Source: Flavobacteriales bacterium (GTDB lineage Bacteria > Bacteroidota > Bacteroidia > Flavobacteriales_F > PHOS-HE28). Taken from it: DNA of 48,292 nt. Each line of letters begins with the position of its first letter. Position 1 is the stretch's first letter. This document shows, in pieces, positions 29,201-35,717 of this stretch. The stretch lies in contig JACJZI010000016.1 of assembly GCA_020635655.1 (NCBI GenBank), positions 1 to 48,292 on the forward strand. The letters are read 5' to 3'. Made by a program: the position numbers and the translations under genes. The notes under the pieces are model-generated. The model was given only the letters and a program-made list of their open reading frames with translations, was not told the origin of the DNA and searched no databases.

Positions 29201-30022
29201 CAGGTGTTCGACGACCAGGCGGCCGCGGCCCTGGCCGGAGACGATCAAAGCTTCTGTTCACCTGTTCCCTCCACGACCATGTTCGCAAGCTCCCCGGTCT
29301 TCCCGGCCATCGGCACCTGGATGCTGATCAGTGGCAGCGGTGCCATCGCCGCGCCGAACGATCCCTTCACGGAGATCACCGACTTGGACGTCGGCGAGAA
29401 CGTGTTCGAATGGGCGATCGCCAACGGACCCTGCGGCAGCAGCAATGATGACGTGAGCATCTTCGTGTACGACGGGACGCTGGCCGACGCCGACGCCGGC
29501 GATGATCAGGAGTTCTGCCAGCATGAGTTCACGAGCACCTATCTCGCCGGCACGCCGGTGAGCGGACTGGCCACGGCCGCGTGGAGCATCGTCAATGGCA
29601 CGGCCACCTTCGCCAATGCCTCCGACCCGGGCACGCAGGTCACCGACCTGGCCCTGGGCGACAACGTGCTGGTGTGGACGGTGAGCAACGGGGCCTGCGG
29701 CAACAGCGCGGATACCATGTTGATCCATCTGGAGGACTGCCTGACATTGGTGATCCCCGACGCCTTCTCACCGAACGGCGATGGTGTGAACGATACCTAC
29801 GTGATCCACAACCTGGAATACTACCCGAACAACAGCCTGGTGGTATTCAACCGGTGGGGTGCCAAGGTGCTGGACCGGTCACCGTACAACAACGACTGGG
29901 ACGGCCGGAGCGAGAACAGCCTGAACTGGGGTGAAGAGCTGCCGGAGAGCACCTACTACTACGTACTGGACCTGGGTGACGGCAGCGATGCCTACACCGG
30001 CTACATCTATATCCGCCGCTGA
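20255..30022 (+). CDS. Giant T9SS adhesin with 31 Ig/PKD-like repeats and type B sorting domain
   Basis: The protein has about 3255 residues. The ATG at 20255 is chosen because it leads a signal-like segment (LIPTTLALAAVLGSAHEARA) before HAMGGELSYQCLGGNQYK, the start of a cysteine-rich N-terminal module common in large Bacteroidota surface proteins. After two further beta modules, 31 tandem repeats of about 89 residues run from about residue 415 to 3160. Each has ANAGPDQxLC near its start, a GTWTLVSGSGTI strand, VGxNVFQWT, NGPC and DQVTIxVFD. Two Cys per repeat could form a disulfide. The last 95 residues (IPDAFSPNGDGVNDTY, VVFNRWGAKV, YYYVLDLGDG) are a gliding-motility/CHU_C-type T9SS sorting domain. 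The protein is probably a filamentous surface adhesin. PorP/SprF and OmpA genes follow at two- and three-base gaps. Confidence 0.9.
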   Translation: MAEHVRLFTALRPLRNLVTSSLIPTTLALAAVLGSAHEARATHAMGGELSYQCLGGNQYKIILNFYRDCNGIAAPTNCNNGLEFHVASPTCNPGGFDQCFALESVQVITPICSTELDRCLNSGGTYGIEKYTFSKVIDLSAWAGCGSDWTISWGLCCRNNAITSLQNPGNQQLYLDTRLNNTFTPCNSSPVFLTDPTPFYCLGQSVSYNPGAFDPDGDSLDFALIPARGANGANLSYANGYSALQPVHNAGGAGSVQIDPVTGTMTVVPDIQQVAVVTYRVREYRNGVQIGVITRDVQVVVRTCPGNTAPTASGINGTSTYNASVCVGNTLNFTVNSTDADAGQSVTMTWNNGIPSASFVVAGSPFPTGSFSWTPTIADIGTHLFTVSVVDNSCPLVGTNAFGYTVQVTPPITPANAGPDQNVCGTSATLAGVLPYPNLQGTWSVVSGSGTFGNPNGAGTTVSGLAQGANVFQWTVNYQTCGTTSDQVTITSYDPGQAVANAGADQSLCLPTNSTTLAANTANAPAVGTWTLVTGQGTITTPNAPNTMVTNLGVGANTFRWTINNGPCGSPTTDQVTIYLFSNLQGVANAGPDQQLCAPNLSTTLTGNTLIAPATGQWTVVQGTGSFGNAAAPTTTVSGLSVGVNIFRWTVNNGPCTPSSTTDDVAITVFDPNSPNANAGPDIPICSPPNNVTLTGNTPTPPATGVWTLVSGTGTIVSPNSPSTQVTALGLGSNVFRWTVNNGPCANGNTNDQVTVTVYDSSSPAANAGPDQSICSTTPSATLAGNAPIAPAGGNWTLVSGSGTITNPASPTSTVTGLGIGNNVFQWTLNNGPCPSGITQDQVTIAVYDANAVTANAGPDQSLCTPTTSTDLAGNTPTFPSTGLWTLVSGSGTIVSPNSPTSQVTGLGIGANVFRWTITNGPCTNPVSNDQVTIFLYDGNNPVANAGPDQQLCGVTNTVMAGSALTFPATGQWTLVSGSGTIASPASPTSQITGLAVGANVFQWTVSNGPCGAPTSDQVTVLVFDPSVPTANAGPDQQLCTPNTSTTLTGSTIVFPATGTWTLVSGSGTIATPNASTTTVSGLAVGQNVFQWAVDNGPCAAPSTDQVTITVFDMNNPVANAGPDQSICVPTVPNTVNLQGSNVIAPAVGTWTLVSGTGTIVSPNSPTSQVTGLAVGVNIFQWTVSNGPCTPQQTTDQVSIYVFDAANPLANAGVDQDLCTPITSTILNGSALTAPATGTWTLVSGSGTIVSPNSPTTQVTGLGLGANVFQWTVSNGTCADPLTSDQVTINVFNGNAQEADAGPDQTICSTTTSITMAGNAPVGLATGLWTVVQGTATFADATSATTTVSGLSVGTNILQWTINNGACGPSSDQMTVTVFDDAQASANAGPDQSICVPTMPSQVNLAGNAVTFPASGSWTLVSGTGSISDPTDPNTLVTGLSVGENIFQWTVGNGPCANGSTSDLVSIFVFDAANGAANAGPDQELCTPANSTTLAGNAPIFPATGQWTLISGTATITDPTDPGTTVTGLVVGQVVLRWTVNNGPCADPITMDDVVISIYDENNAVADAGQDQQLCILTGLTILNGSPVTFPATGTWTVISGSGNIADPNSPFTQLTGYSVGDNAYTWTVDNGPCANGLTVDTVHVFVFDNNNPNANAGPDQQLCTPQSSTTMAGSTITYPAVGTWTLVSGGGSITDPNDPNTSITGLPVGVNVFEWTVVNGPCTNGTTHDQVTIAVFDANNPVADAGPDQDLCTPNTSTTLAGSAVTLPAVGTWTLVSGSGAIADPNDPGTAVSGLAVGENIFQWSVSNGPCADPLTTDQVSIFVYDANNPVADAGPDQSLCTPNVSANMNGSAVTFPATGSWTLVSGSGTITDPSDPNTTITDLGVGENIFQWAVDNGPCANGATSDQVSIFIYDANNANANAGPDQSLCTPNTSTNMNGSAVTFPATGAWTLVSGVGTIVDPNDPNTAITGLGVGENIFAWTVDNGPCANGMTSDQVSIFIYDANNADADAGPDQSICTPASTVVMIGSAVTFPAVGTWTLVSGSATITDPNDPNTTISDLTVGEVVLQWSVDNGPCTNGVTTDQVTILIYDENNAAADAGADQDLCTPQTSTGLSGSPVIFPAVGTWSVTQGTGTFSDPNDPDATVSGLTVGENILVWTVNNGPCANGTTTDMVSIFLYDQGTPPADAGPDQELCTPTTSTQMAGSNIVFPAVGTWTVISGTATVVDPHDPLTLVNDLTIGISELVWTVENGPCNDPITTDTVRVLLFDSDQPAADAGPDQQVCTPVTSATMAGSPVTFPATGQWILVQGQGTITDPTDPNTTITDLGVGENIFTWIVFNSHCGFGITSDDVSIFLFDLNAPPADAGPDQELCFPDQQTVLAGNTPTPPAIGVWTVTQGPANIDQINDPATLVDGLAIGEIILTWTIDNGICGVSSDDMHIDVFDPNQPPADAGPDQELCTPADSTFLAATTPIFPAHGTWSLVDGAGFIFDANDPNTQVSGLAIGDNVFQWTVYNGPCNYMDSVAFVTITLFDDSTAAANAGPDQEVCLPLNSTNMAADVPQAPASGTWTLFSGSGTITDPGDPMTSITDLQVGISTFLWTLDNGPCANNGLLTDTMSIYIYDPGAPTANAGPDQDLCTPQDSTTMAANTPLFPGVGTWTLFSGSGTIADANDPTTAITDMSVGDNTFIWTIYNGQCGFGPPSTDTVTVTVFDEDQPDANAGPDQQFCTPTSGTVLHGNDANYPATGQWTVLQGGATLADASDPNTAAFNISVGENIFVWTIFNGPCLNAVTTDTVSVFLFDSNAPTANAGPDQSICVPTFPNEVNMAANVPLFPAIGTWTLVSGTGVITDIHDPATLITGLTVGAHVFQWEIENGPCPNGQTTDLVTILVYDAAQADADAGPDQQLCTPDNSVQLAGNSLIFPATGTWTIISGSGTIGDPSAPVTSLTGLMVGETMLVWTIDNGPCANGITTDTLVVQVFDDQAAAALAGDDQSFCSPVPSTTMFASSPVFPAIGTWMLISGSGAIAAPNDPFTEITDLDVGENVFEWAIANGPCGSSNDDVSIFVYDGTLADADAGDDQEFCQHEFTSTYLAGTPVSGLATAAWSIVNGTATFANASDPGTQVTDLALGDNVLVWTVSNGACGNSADTMLIHLEDCLTLVIPDAFSPNGDGVNDTYVIHNLEYYPNNSLVVFNRWGAKVLDRSPYNNDWDGRSENSLNWGEELPESTYYYVLDLGDGSDAYTGYIYIRR
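21497..29733 (+). repeat. 31 tandem coding repeats of about 267 bases
   Basis: The start of each unit is marked by a codon run for A(N/D)AGPDQ. Units 1-11 have NSPT-type turns (for example VSPNSPTTQVTGL), while units 12-31 mostly have DPNDPNT-type turns. Adjacent units such as 17, 18 and 19 share long identical stretches (a 36-base match ends at 26014 and again at 26281), pointing to recent unequal exchange. Other pairs differ mostly at synonymous positions. Confidence 0.9.
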
Positions 30023-30024
30023 TC

Positions 30025-30996
30025 ATGGGAACAACAACGCGGACAAGGCACCATCGGACCACGGGACGATCGGCCACGCGATGGAGCGCGCCGCTCCTGG
30101 CCTGTCTGCTCAGCGCCTCGGCGCTGGCGCAGCAGGACCCGCAGTTCACGCAGTACATGTTCAACCTGTTGGCACTGAACCCGGCCTATGCCGGGAGCGC
30201 CGAGCGGGTGAGCATCAAGGCGTTGAGCCGCCACCAATGGGTGGGTTTCGAGGGGGCGCCGACCACCCAGACCCTCACCATCCACAGTCCGCTCCCGCGG
30301 GAGAGCGTGGCGCTGGGCGGGACCATCATGCGTGACCAGCATGGACCGGTGACCCAATACGCCTTCATGCTCGACCTGGCCTACCGCATCCACTTCGGCG
30401 GCGACCGCAAGCTGGCATTCGGGCTCAAGGGCGGAGCGACCCTGTTCCAGGGCAAGTTCGCCGAACTGCACCCCCTGGAGCAGAACGATCAGGTCTTTCA
30501 GGAGAACGTCAACTCCAAATGGGATCCCCAGTTCGGTTTCGGCGTGATGTACTACGGTGATCGGTTCTATCTCGGCCTCAGTGCACCGCGATTGCTCCGG
30601 ACGGACTTCTTCGAGACCGATTCGCTGGCGTTCGTCTCCGAGCCCGGTCAACGCCCGCATTATTTCCTCAGTGGCGGGTATGTGTTCGATCTGAGCGACT
30701 ACATCAAGTTCAAGCCCACCGCCATGGTGAAGGCCGTGGACGGTGCGCCGATCAGCTTCGACATCAGCGCCAACTTCCTTTTCTACGAGAAGTTCTGGAT
30801 CGGCGCGATGTACCGGCACGAGGATGCGGTCGGCGCGCTGGTGCAGTACTACTTCACCGACGGGATCTATGCCGGCTATGCGTACGACTATCCCCTGTCG
30901 ATCCTGAACAACTACAGCGGCGGCTCGCACGAGATCATGCTGGGCGTCGACTTCGGCAAACGGATGAAAGGCATCCGCTCACCGCGATACTTCTGA
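30025..30996 (+). CDS. PorP/SprF family type IX secretion system membrane protein
   Basis: The protein has 323 residues. A signal peptide (hydrophobic ACLLSASALAQ, about residues 25-36) precedes the PorP/SprF hallmark QDPQFTQYMFNLLALNPAYAGS. The remainder is a string of amphipathic strands of an outer-membrane barrel (RHQWVGFEGAPTTQTLT, FGLKGGATLFQ, KFKPTAMVKAV, MLGVDFGKRMKG). In the family, SprF is needed for surface display of the SprB adhesin, and PorP-type paralogues are usually encoded beside the large adhesin they serve. Here it starts two bases after the 3255-residue adhesin and ends three bases before an OmpA gene. Its partner is very likely the upstream adhesin, but that is inferred from position. 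Confidence 0.93.
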   Translation: MGTTTRTRHHRTTGRSATRWSAPLLACLLSASALAQQDPQFTQYMFNLLALNPAYAGSAERVSIKALSRHQWVGFEGAPTTQTLTIHSPLPRESVALGGTIMRDQHGPVTQYAFMLDLAYRIHFGGDRKLAFGLKGGATLFQGKFAELHPLEQNDQVFQENVNSKWDPQFGFGVMYYGDRFYLGLSAPRLLRTDFFETDSLAFVSEPGQRPHYFLSGGYVFDLSDYIKFKPTAMVKAVDGAPISFDISANFLFYEKFWIGAMYRHEDAVGALVQYYFTDGIYAGYAYDYPLSILNNYSGGSHEIMLGVDFGKRMKGIRSPRYF

Positions 30997-30999
30997 GCC

Positions 31000-33198
31000 A
31001 TGATGGAACGCAAGCGATCGATCCCCACCCGGCCGGCCCTGGCGCTGGCGGCCCTGGCCCTGTGGTCCATGCCTTCGGACGTGCATGCCCAGAAGATGAA
31101 GGAGCGCATGGCGGACCGCTATGCCGAGGTGTTCGACTACCCGAAGGTCATCAGCGTTTACGAGGACCTGGTCGACCGGGACAAGGCATCGGTGACGGAC
31201 CTGCGTCGCCTCGCTCTGGCCTACAAGCGCACGGGCCGCAATGCGATGGCCGAGCAGACCTATACGCGAATCATGGGCACCGGCAATGCCGGTCCACAGG
31301 ACATGTGGGACTATGCCGAGGTGCTGCGCGCCAACGGCAAGTACGATGAGGCCATCACCTGGTACGGGAACTATGCCGCGCAGAACCCGGACGATGCACG
31401 GGCCGGCATGTACACCAAGCATCCCGATATCTTCAAGCGGATCCTCGGGGACAGCAGCAGCGCGGTGGTCCGTGCCATTCCCATCAACTCCCCACAGGCC
31501 GATCTGGGGATGACCGTGTTGGACGACCTGTTGATCTTTTCCAGTGCCCGGGGCGATGGTGCCGGTGGCCATGCCCAGTACGATTGGGACGATCAACCGT
31601 TCCTGAACCTGTATACAGCGCTGCTGAAGGGGCTCACCGCCGAGGAACCGATGGTGATGCGCAAGGACGTCAACAGCAGGTACCACGATGGCACCGCCAC
31701 CTACGACTCGCTCGCCCATCGCCTCTACTTCACCCGCAACAATCTGCATTATGGCACCAAGAGCCTGGCCGAGGACGGCGAACTGAAGCTGGGCATCTTC
31801 TTCAGCGACATCCAGGAGGGCGAGTTCGGCAACAAGGAATGGGGCACGCTCATTCCGTTCGATCACAACGATCCGGAGGCCAACCTCGGCCAACCCTGCA
31901 TCTCACCCGACGGTCGCAGGATGTTCTTCGTCAGCGATCGACCGGGCGGCCAGGGGGGCACCGACATCTGGTATTGTGACAACCTCGGCAACAACTGGGG
32001 TGCACCGCAGAACCTGGGTCCGAAGGTGAACACCCCGGGCAACGAGATGTACCCCTTCATCACCGCCGACAGTCTGCTCTACTTCAGCTCCACCGGCCAT
32101 CCGGGCCTCGGCGGTCAGGACGAGTTCTTCGCGCACCTCACGCCGAAGGGGCCGGGGAACGTGTTCAATCTCGGTTACCCGATGAACACGCAATACAATG
32201 ACTTCGGACTGATCCTCGTGGGTAGTGACAGCACGGGTTTCTTCGTAAGCGACCGTCCCGGGGGCATGGGCAGCGATGACATCTACGGGTGCACCATCCG
32301 TCCACCGCTCATGTACCTCTCCGGCGTGGTGATCGACAAGGTGGGCCGCCAGCCGATCGAAGGGGCCACGATCCTCCTGAAGGACGAGAAGGGCGAGCAC
32401 GTGAAGCACTTCCAGTTGGAGACCGCGCCGGGCGGGAAGTTCTCCATCGAGGCGGAGTACCACACCAAATACGTCATCTCTGCCACCAAGAACGGCTACT
32501 TCCAGAACCAGGTGGCCGTGGAGACGGACATGGACCCACTGGAGGACATCGTGATCGAACTGACCAAGTACGACTATGCCGCGGAGGGCATCGTGATGCA
32601 CGGTGAGACCGAAGCGCCCCTCGACAGCGCTCACGTCCGGCTCTTCGACGGCAACGATCAATTGCTCCAGGAATCGGTCACGGACGCGACGGGGCATTAT
32701 GCCTTCAGCCTGATGCCGGAGAGCGATTACCGCATCCGGGTGGAACGGGACGGCTACTTCAAGCAGAGCGCCCGCATCAGCACCAAAGGCAAGCCCAGCG
32801 CGGTGATCCATACGGACTTCCGCCTCTTCCCGCTGAAAGTGGGCCAGATCGTGCGGCTGGAGAACATCTACTACGACTACAACAAGTGGAACATCCGGCC
32901 GGACGCCGCGGTGGAGCTCGACAAGCTGGTGCAGACGCTGAACGACAACCCGTCGGTGAAGATCGAACTGAGCTCGCACACCGACTGCCGCGGCAGCGAC
33001 AGCTACAACCAGAGCCTGTCCGAAAAGCGGGCCAGGAGCGCCGTGGAGTACATCATCAAGCAGGGGATCGACAAGTCGCGCCTGACCTACAAGGGCTATG
33101 GCGAGAGCAAACCCAGCGAACCGTGCGAATGCAAGGCCTGCACCGAGGAGGAGCACCAGCGCAACCGGCGCACCGAATTCAAGGTGTTGGAGAAATAG
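31000..33198 (+). CDS. OmpA-family protein with TPR, PD40 and CarboxypepD_reg domains (PorE-like)
   Basis: The protein has 732 residues. A signal peptide (about 1-29) is followed by TPR-like helices (about 30-150). Next come PD40/WD40-like blades with SPDGRRMFFVSDRPGG and DSTGFFVSDRPGGMGSDDIYG, then two carboxypeptidase regulatory-like beta domains (about 437-600). A C-terminal OmpA domain (about 612-732) contains SSHTDCRGSDSYNQSLSEKRA and NRRTEFKV, which bind peptidoglycan. This layout matches the PorE/SprD-type proteins that tie T9SS or adhesin machinery to the cell wall. As the last gene of the adhesin-SprF operon it may anchor that system. An intrinsic terminator follows at 33221. Confidence 0.9.
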   Translation: MMERKRSIPTRPALALAALALWSMPSDVHAQKMKERMADRYAEVFDYPKVISVYEDLVDRDKASVTDLRRLALAYKRTGRNAMAEQTYTRIMGTGNAGPQDMWDYAEVLRANGKYDEAITWYGNYAAQNPDDARAGMYTKHPDIFKRILGDSSSAVVRAIPINSPQADLGMTVLDDLLIFSSARGDGAGGHAQYDWDDQPFLNLYTALLKGLTAEEPMVMRKDVNSRYHDGTATYDSLAHRLYFTRNNLHYGTKSLAEDGELKLGIFFSDIQEGEFGNKEWGTLIPFDHNDPEANLGQPCISPDGRRMFFVSDRPGGQGGTDIWYCDNLGNNWGAPQNLGPKVNTPGNEMYPFITADSLLYFSSTGHPGLGGQDEFFAHLTPKGPGNVFNLGYPMNTQYNDFGLILVGSDSTGFFVSDRPGGMGSDDIYGCTIRPPLMYLSGVVIDKVGRQPIEGATILLKDEKGEHVKHFQLETAPGGKFSIEAEYHTKYVISATKNGYFQNQVAVETDMDPLEDIVIELTKYDYAAEGIVMHGETEAPLDSAHVRLFDGNDQLLQESVTDATGHYAFSLMPESDYRIRVERDGYFKQSARISTKGKPSAVIHTDFRLFPLKVGQIVRLENIYYDYNKWNIRPDAAVELDKLVQTLNDNPSVKIELSSHTDCRGSDSYNQSLSEKRARSAVEYIIKQGIDKSRLTYKGYGESKPSEPCECKACTEEEHQRNRRTEFKVLEK

Positions 33199-33220
33199 GA
33201 AGGGGGTGAATGATGGAGCG

Positions 33221-33250
33221 GGGCCGCATTCCTGCGGCCCTTTTCCTTTG
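33221..33250 (+). terminator. Intrinsic terminator of the adhesin-SprF-OmpA operon
   Basis: GGGCCGCA (33221-33228), loop TTCC, TGCGGCCC (33233-33240), followed by TTTTCCTTTG. It ends right at the stop of the convergent anti-sigma gene (33252). Confidence 0.85.
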
Positions 33251-33251
33251 T

Positions 33252-34355
33252 CTACCGGTGGAGATGGGCGCGGGCCTGATCGGCATAGTAGCCGCCCCGC
33301 GTGATGATGCTGTCCAGGAGCGGCACGGCCGCCAAAGGACCTTGCAGCGCTTCAATGCTCCTGGCACGGTACCAGTCCGCCTCCTCGGCAAAGCTGTCCA
33401 CCGGATGTGCACCTGCTCGCGCAAGCAGGCCGATCGCCTGCTGGAAGTGCCCCAGCTCATAGTGGCAAAGCCCGGAATAGAAGATCGCGTTGACGTCGTC
33501 CGGGTATTGGTCCAATATCACCCGCAGTCCGCGTAGGGCGCCAGCAGGATCGTGTCGTATGAACCGCCCCAGTGCATCGTCGATGAATTCGAGATAAGGT
33601 GCCTGGTCCGAGCTTTCTTTGGTGACGGCTTGTTCACTGGCGTCAGCATACTGCGCACGCACGCCTCCAAGGGCTGCATTTCGTGCTCCCGTCAAATGCA
33701 GTTCCGACGGGTCGACCACCTTCAGGTCATGCAGAAAAAGCAGTTGCCGGTCCGGTCGTCGCAGTCGTTCCGAGGGGAGCGCGCGCTTGACAATGACCGG
33801 AGGTGGGGTGCGGATGCTCGGAATGGCCTCCGCAACGATGCTGTCCGTGGGCCATGCCGCCAGGGGCGCGTGTTGCGCGTGACCGTCCGGACCATCCTTC
33901 CGGGCGCGCCCCGATCGGGACCCGGTGACCGGGATCGTGGATACCGGCGTTGCACCCGGACTGGCGATGCGGGTCATCGGTCCAAGGCCCATTCCTGTAT
34001 CCCGATCCTGTTGTGCGGTGTATCCTGTTCCCGGATCGCCGGGACCGGAAGGCGCGTGGTCGATCGCGAAGGACCACACGGCCATGCCGATCCCGGTAAG
34101 GGCCACCAGACCGAGAGCGGACCGGTTCCAGGGTCGCCTGCGGCGGTAGGGTGAACGCAGCGAACCCGCGGCCTGGAGGGCGCCCGGGGCCCTCCAGCCT
34201 TCCATCGCCTCATGCAGCATCGGGTCGGCTTCCAGATGTTCCTCCACGGCATGCTCCCGATCGCCGGACAGTTCCCCTCGCGCATAGCGCCGCAGCACAT
34301 CCGCGGATGGGCGGGGGCCTGGAGCAAAGGGCGATCTATTGGTCCTGGTCCGCAT
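33252..34355 (-). CDS. Putative anti-sigma factor with C-terminal TPR region
   Basis: The protein has 367 residues. The N-terminus (about 15-55; DVLRRYARGELSGDREHAVEEHLEADPMLHEAMEGW) resembles the short helical anti-sigma domain of Bacteroidota, without an HxxxCxxC zinc site. A membrane helix lies at about residues 78-98 (SALGLVALTGIGMAVWSF). A Pro/Arg-rich extracytoplasmic stretch follows, and the C-terminus (about 270-367) has TPR-like repeats (GLCHYELGHFQQAIGLLARA). The gene overlaps the sigma-factor gene by 20 bases, which supports the pairing. A FecR or heme-sensor domain is absent. The anti-sigma call rests on position and the N-terminal pattern and is not proven. Confidence 0.65.
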   Translation of the reverse strand: MRTRTNRSPFAPGPRPSADVLRRYARGELSGDREHAVEEHLEADPMLHEAMEGWRAPGALQAAGSLRSPYRRRRPWNRSALGLVALTGIGMAVWSFAIDHAPSGPGDPGTGYTAQQDRDTGMGLGPMTRIASPGATPVSTIPVTGSRSGRARKDGPDGHAQHAPLAAWPTDSIVAEAIPSIRTPPPVIVKRALPSERLRRPDRQLLFLHDLKVVDPSELHLTGARNAALGGVRAQYADASEQAVTKESSDQAPYLEFIDDALGRFIRHDPAGALRGLRVILDQYPDDVNAIFYSGLCHYELGHFQQAIGLLARAGAHPVDSFAEEADWYRARSIEALQGPLAAVPLLDSIITRGGYYADQARAHLHR

Positions 34356-34899
34356 CGGATAGGAGCATGCATCGCAGATTGCGGCGTCCGTTCTGCAAGT
34401 GACTGCGTACTTGTTCCACAGTAAGGCCCGTGCGATCCGCCACCTCCCGGTAGCTGAGCCGCTCGATGTGGAACAGCCGGATGCAGATGCGTTGATTCCC
34501 GTTCAAGCGTTCGATGGCCGCCTCGAGCCTTTCAAGGTCCGCCTCACGCAATGCGGCTTCCCCTTTCACGTCCTCCGCGGGCGGGAGGTCCTGCCCGATC
34601 GGCACCGTCGGATCTTTCCTGCGCAGGATCCCGAGGCAGTGGTTGCGCATCACCACATGCACCCAGGGGCGGAAGCATTCCACCTCGTGCGCCGTCAGTT
34701 TCACGGGCAGCTCCGTGAACACCTCCAATACGGCATCCTTGGCGGCCTCCACCTCCTTCAGGTATTTCATGGCCACACCGAACAGGAGGTGGGCGTAGCG
34801 GTCCCACAGCACGCCCAGGGAGGCCTGGTGCCCTTTGCGTGCGCTTCGCACCAGGTCCTCATCGCTCTGCTCCGTTGTTCGGCCATGCCGCAGGAACAT
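34336..34899 (-). CDS. ECF-type RNA polymerase sigma factor
   Basis: The protein has 187 residues, the usual size of group IV (ECF) sigma factors. Region 2 spans about 16-85 (SLGVLWDRYAHLLFGVAMKYL, then AAKDAVLEVFTELP and FRPWVHVVMRNHCL). Region 4 spans about 120-178 and includes a helix-turn-helix (LSYREVADRTGLTVEQVRSHLQNGRRNLR). There is no region 3. It should direct RNA polymerase to promoters of a small regulon. Thirty bases separate it from the plug-domain gene upstream, and the putative anti-sigma gene overlaps its 3' end. The order plug protein, sigma factor, anti-sigma suggests an envelope-signal response. Confidence 0.88.
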   Translation of the reverse strand: MFLRHGRTTEQSDEDLVRSARKGHQASLGVLWDRYAHLLFGVAMKYLKEVEAAKDAVLEVFTELPVKLTAHEVECFRPWVHVVMRNHCLGILRRKDPTVPIGQDLPPAEDVKGEAALREADLERLEAAIERLNGNQRICIRLFHIERLSYREVADRTGLTVEQVRSHLQNGRRNLRCMLLSDADQDQ

Positions 34900-34929
34900 A
34901 TCCTCAATTTCGGGAAAGGTCGCCTGCGT

Positions 34930-35646
34930 TCAGTGCCAGGAACGGTGCTCCTGGTACACGTCCAGATAGCTTTTCGTCTCAATGGCGATCACGCCTCCGG
35001 TCACGTCCCCATAGCGTGCGGGCAATCCCCCGGTGTACACGGTGATGCTGCGGATGGCGGAGGAAGGCACACCACTGAGCCCGCTCATCTTGACGCCGTC
35101 CACATAGTACGCCATGTTGTCCGAACGGCTGCCGCGGAAGTACAGACCATCACCGTTCGGTGCGGGGGTGACACCAGCGAAGCTCTTGGCGATCATCCGC
35201 ACGGGATCCTTGAGGTTCGGATCGTTCTTGAACTCCGAAGCCAGCAGGCTCATCTTGCCGGGCTCCTCCGGTTCGATCTGCGGGCGGGCGTAGGTCGAAA
35301 TGTCGATGATCGGCAGGTCATTGTTCATGGTCAGGCGCTGCTCCTTCATCCGGGTGATCTTGTCCGCCAGCACATATACATCTCTGACCTCGGCCGTGGT
35401 GTAGCCCACGAAGGAGACCCGCACCGTGTAGGTCCCCGGTTCAAGCGGTTTCAGCACGAAGCGTCCGTCCATGTCCGTTGTGGTACCCTGAGGACCGCCG
35501 GGGCGTTCCACGTAGACATTGGCGAGATAGAGCGGGTTGCCGTCCATGTCCAGCACGGTCCCGCGGATCTCACCGGTGGATTGCGCATCCGCCATCAAGG
35601 TCATCAGCGATGCGGCCAGGAGCAGGGGAAAGGTGATGCGTCCCAT
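34930..35646 (-). CDS. CarboxypepD_reg plus TonB-plug protein without a barrel
   Basis: The protein has 238 residues from the ATG at 35646, chosen because it begins a signal peptide (MGRITFPLLLAASLMTLMADAQ). Residues about 24-110 form a carboxypeptidase regulatory-like domain (IRGTVLDMDGNPLYLANVYVE, then VRVSFVGYTTAEVRDV). Residues about 115-238 match a TonB-receptor plug (GLYFRGSRSDNMAYYVDGVKM, then IRSITVYTGGLPARYGDVTGGVIAIETK). The chain ends there, so the usual 22-strand barrel of about 500-600 residues is missing. The next frame is a sigma factor, so this is not simply a frameshifted receptor. It may bind a receptor barrel or act as a periplasmic sensor piece. Confidence 0.75.
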   Translation of the reverse strand: MGRITFPLLLAASLMTLMADAQSTGEIRGTVLDMDGNPLYLANVYVERPGGPQGTTTDMDGRFVLKPLEPGTYTVRVSFVGYTTAEVRDVYVLADKITRMKEQRLTMNNDLPIIDISTYARPQIEPEEPGKMSLLASEFKNDPNLKDPVRMIAKSFAGVTPAPNGDGLYFRGSRSDNMAYYVDGVKMSGLSGVPSSAIRSITVYTGGLPARYGDVTGGVIAIETKSYLDVYQEHRSWH

Positions 35647-35717
35647 GGTGCAAGTGTTTATCCATGGGATGCGCGACCGGTCCTGATCGCACAAAAGGGG
35701 CGGTTGGAAAGATGCAG

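Noticed and set aside
22541..29248. Very long open frame on the minus strand across the adhesin
   Set aside because: It is the antisense shadow of the GC-rich repeats; its residues (Arg, His, Gly, Val) are arbitrary, it lacks domains, and the forward frame has a signal peptide and a sorting domain.
21497..29733. Regular repeats that might be a CRISPR array
   Set aside because: The period is about 267 bases, units are coding and similar along their whole length, and there are no unique spacers.
34930..35646. Plug protein as a frameshifted remnant of a full TonB receptor
   Set aside because: No barrel-like sequence was found in any frame downstream; a sigma-factor gene begins 30 bases later.
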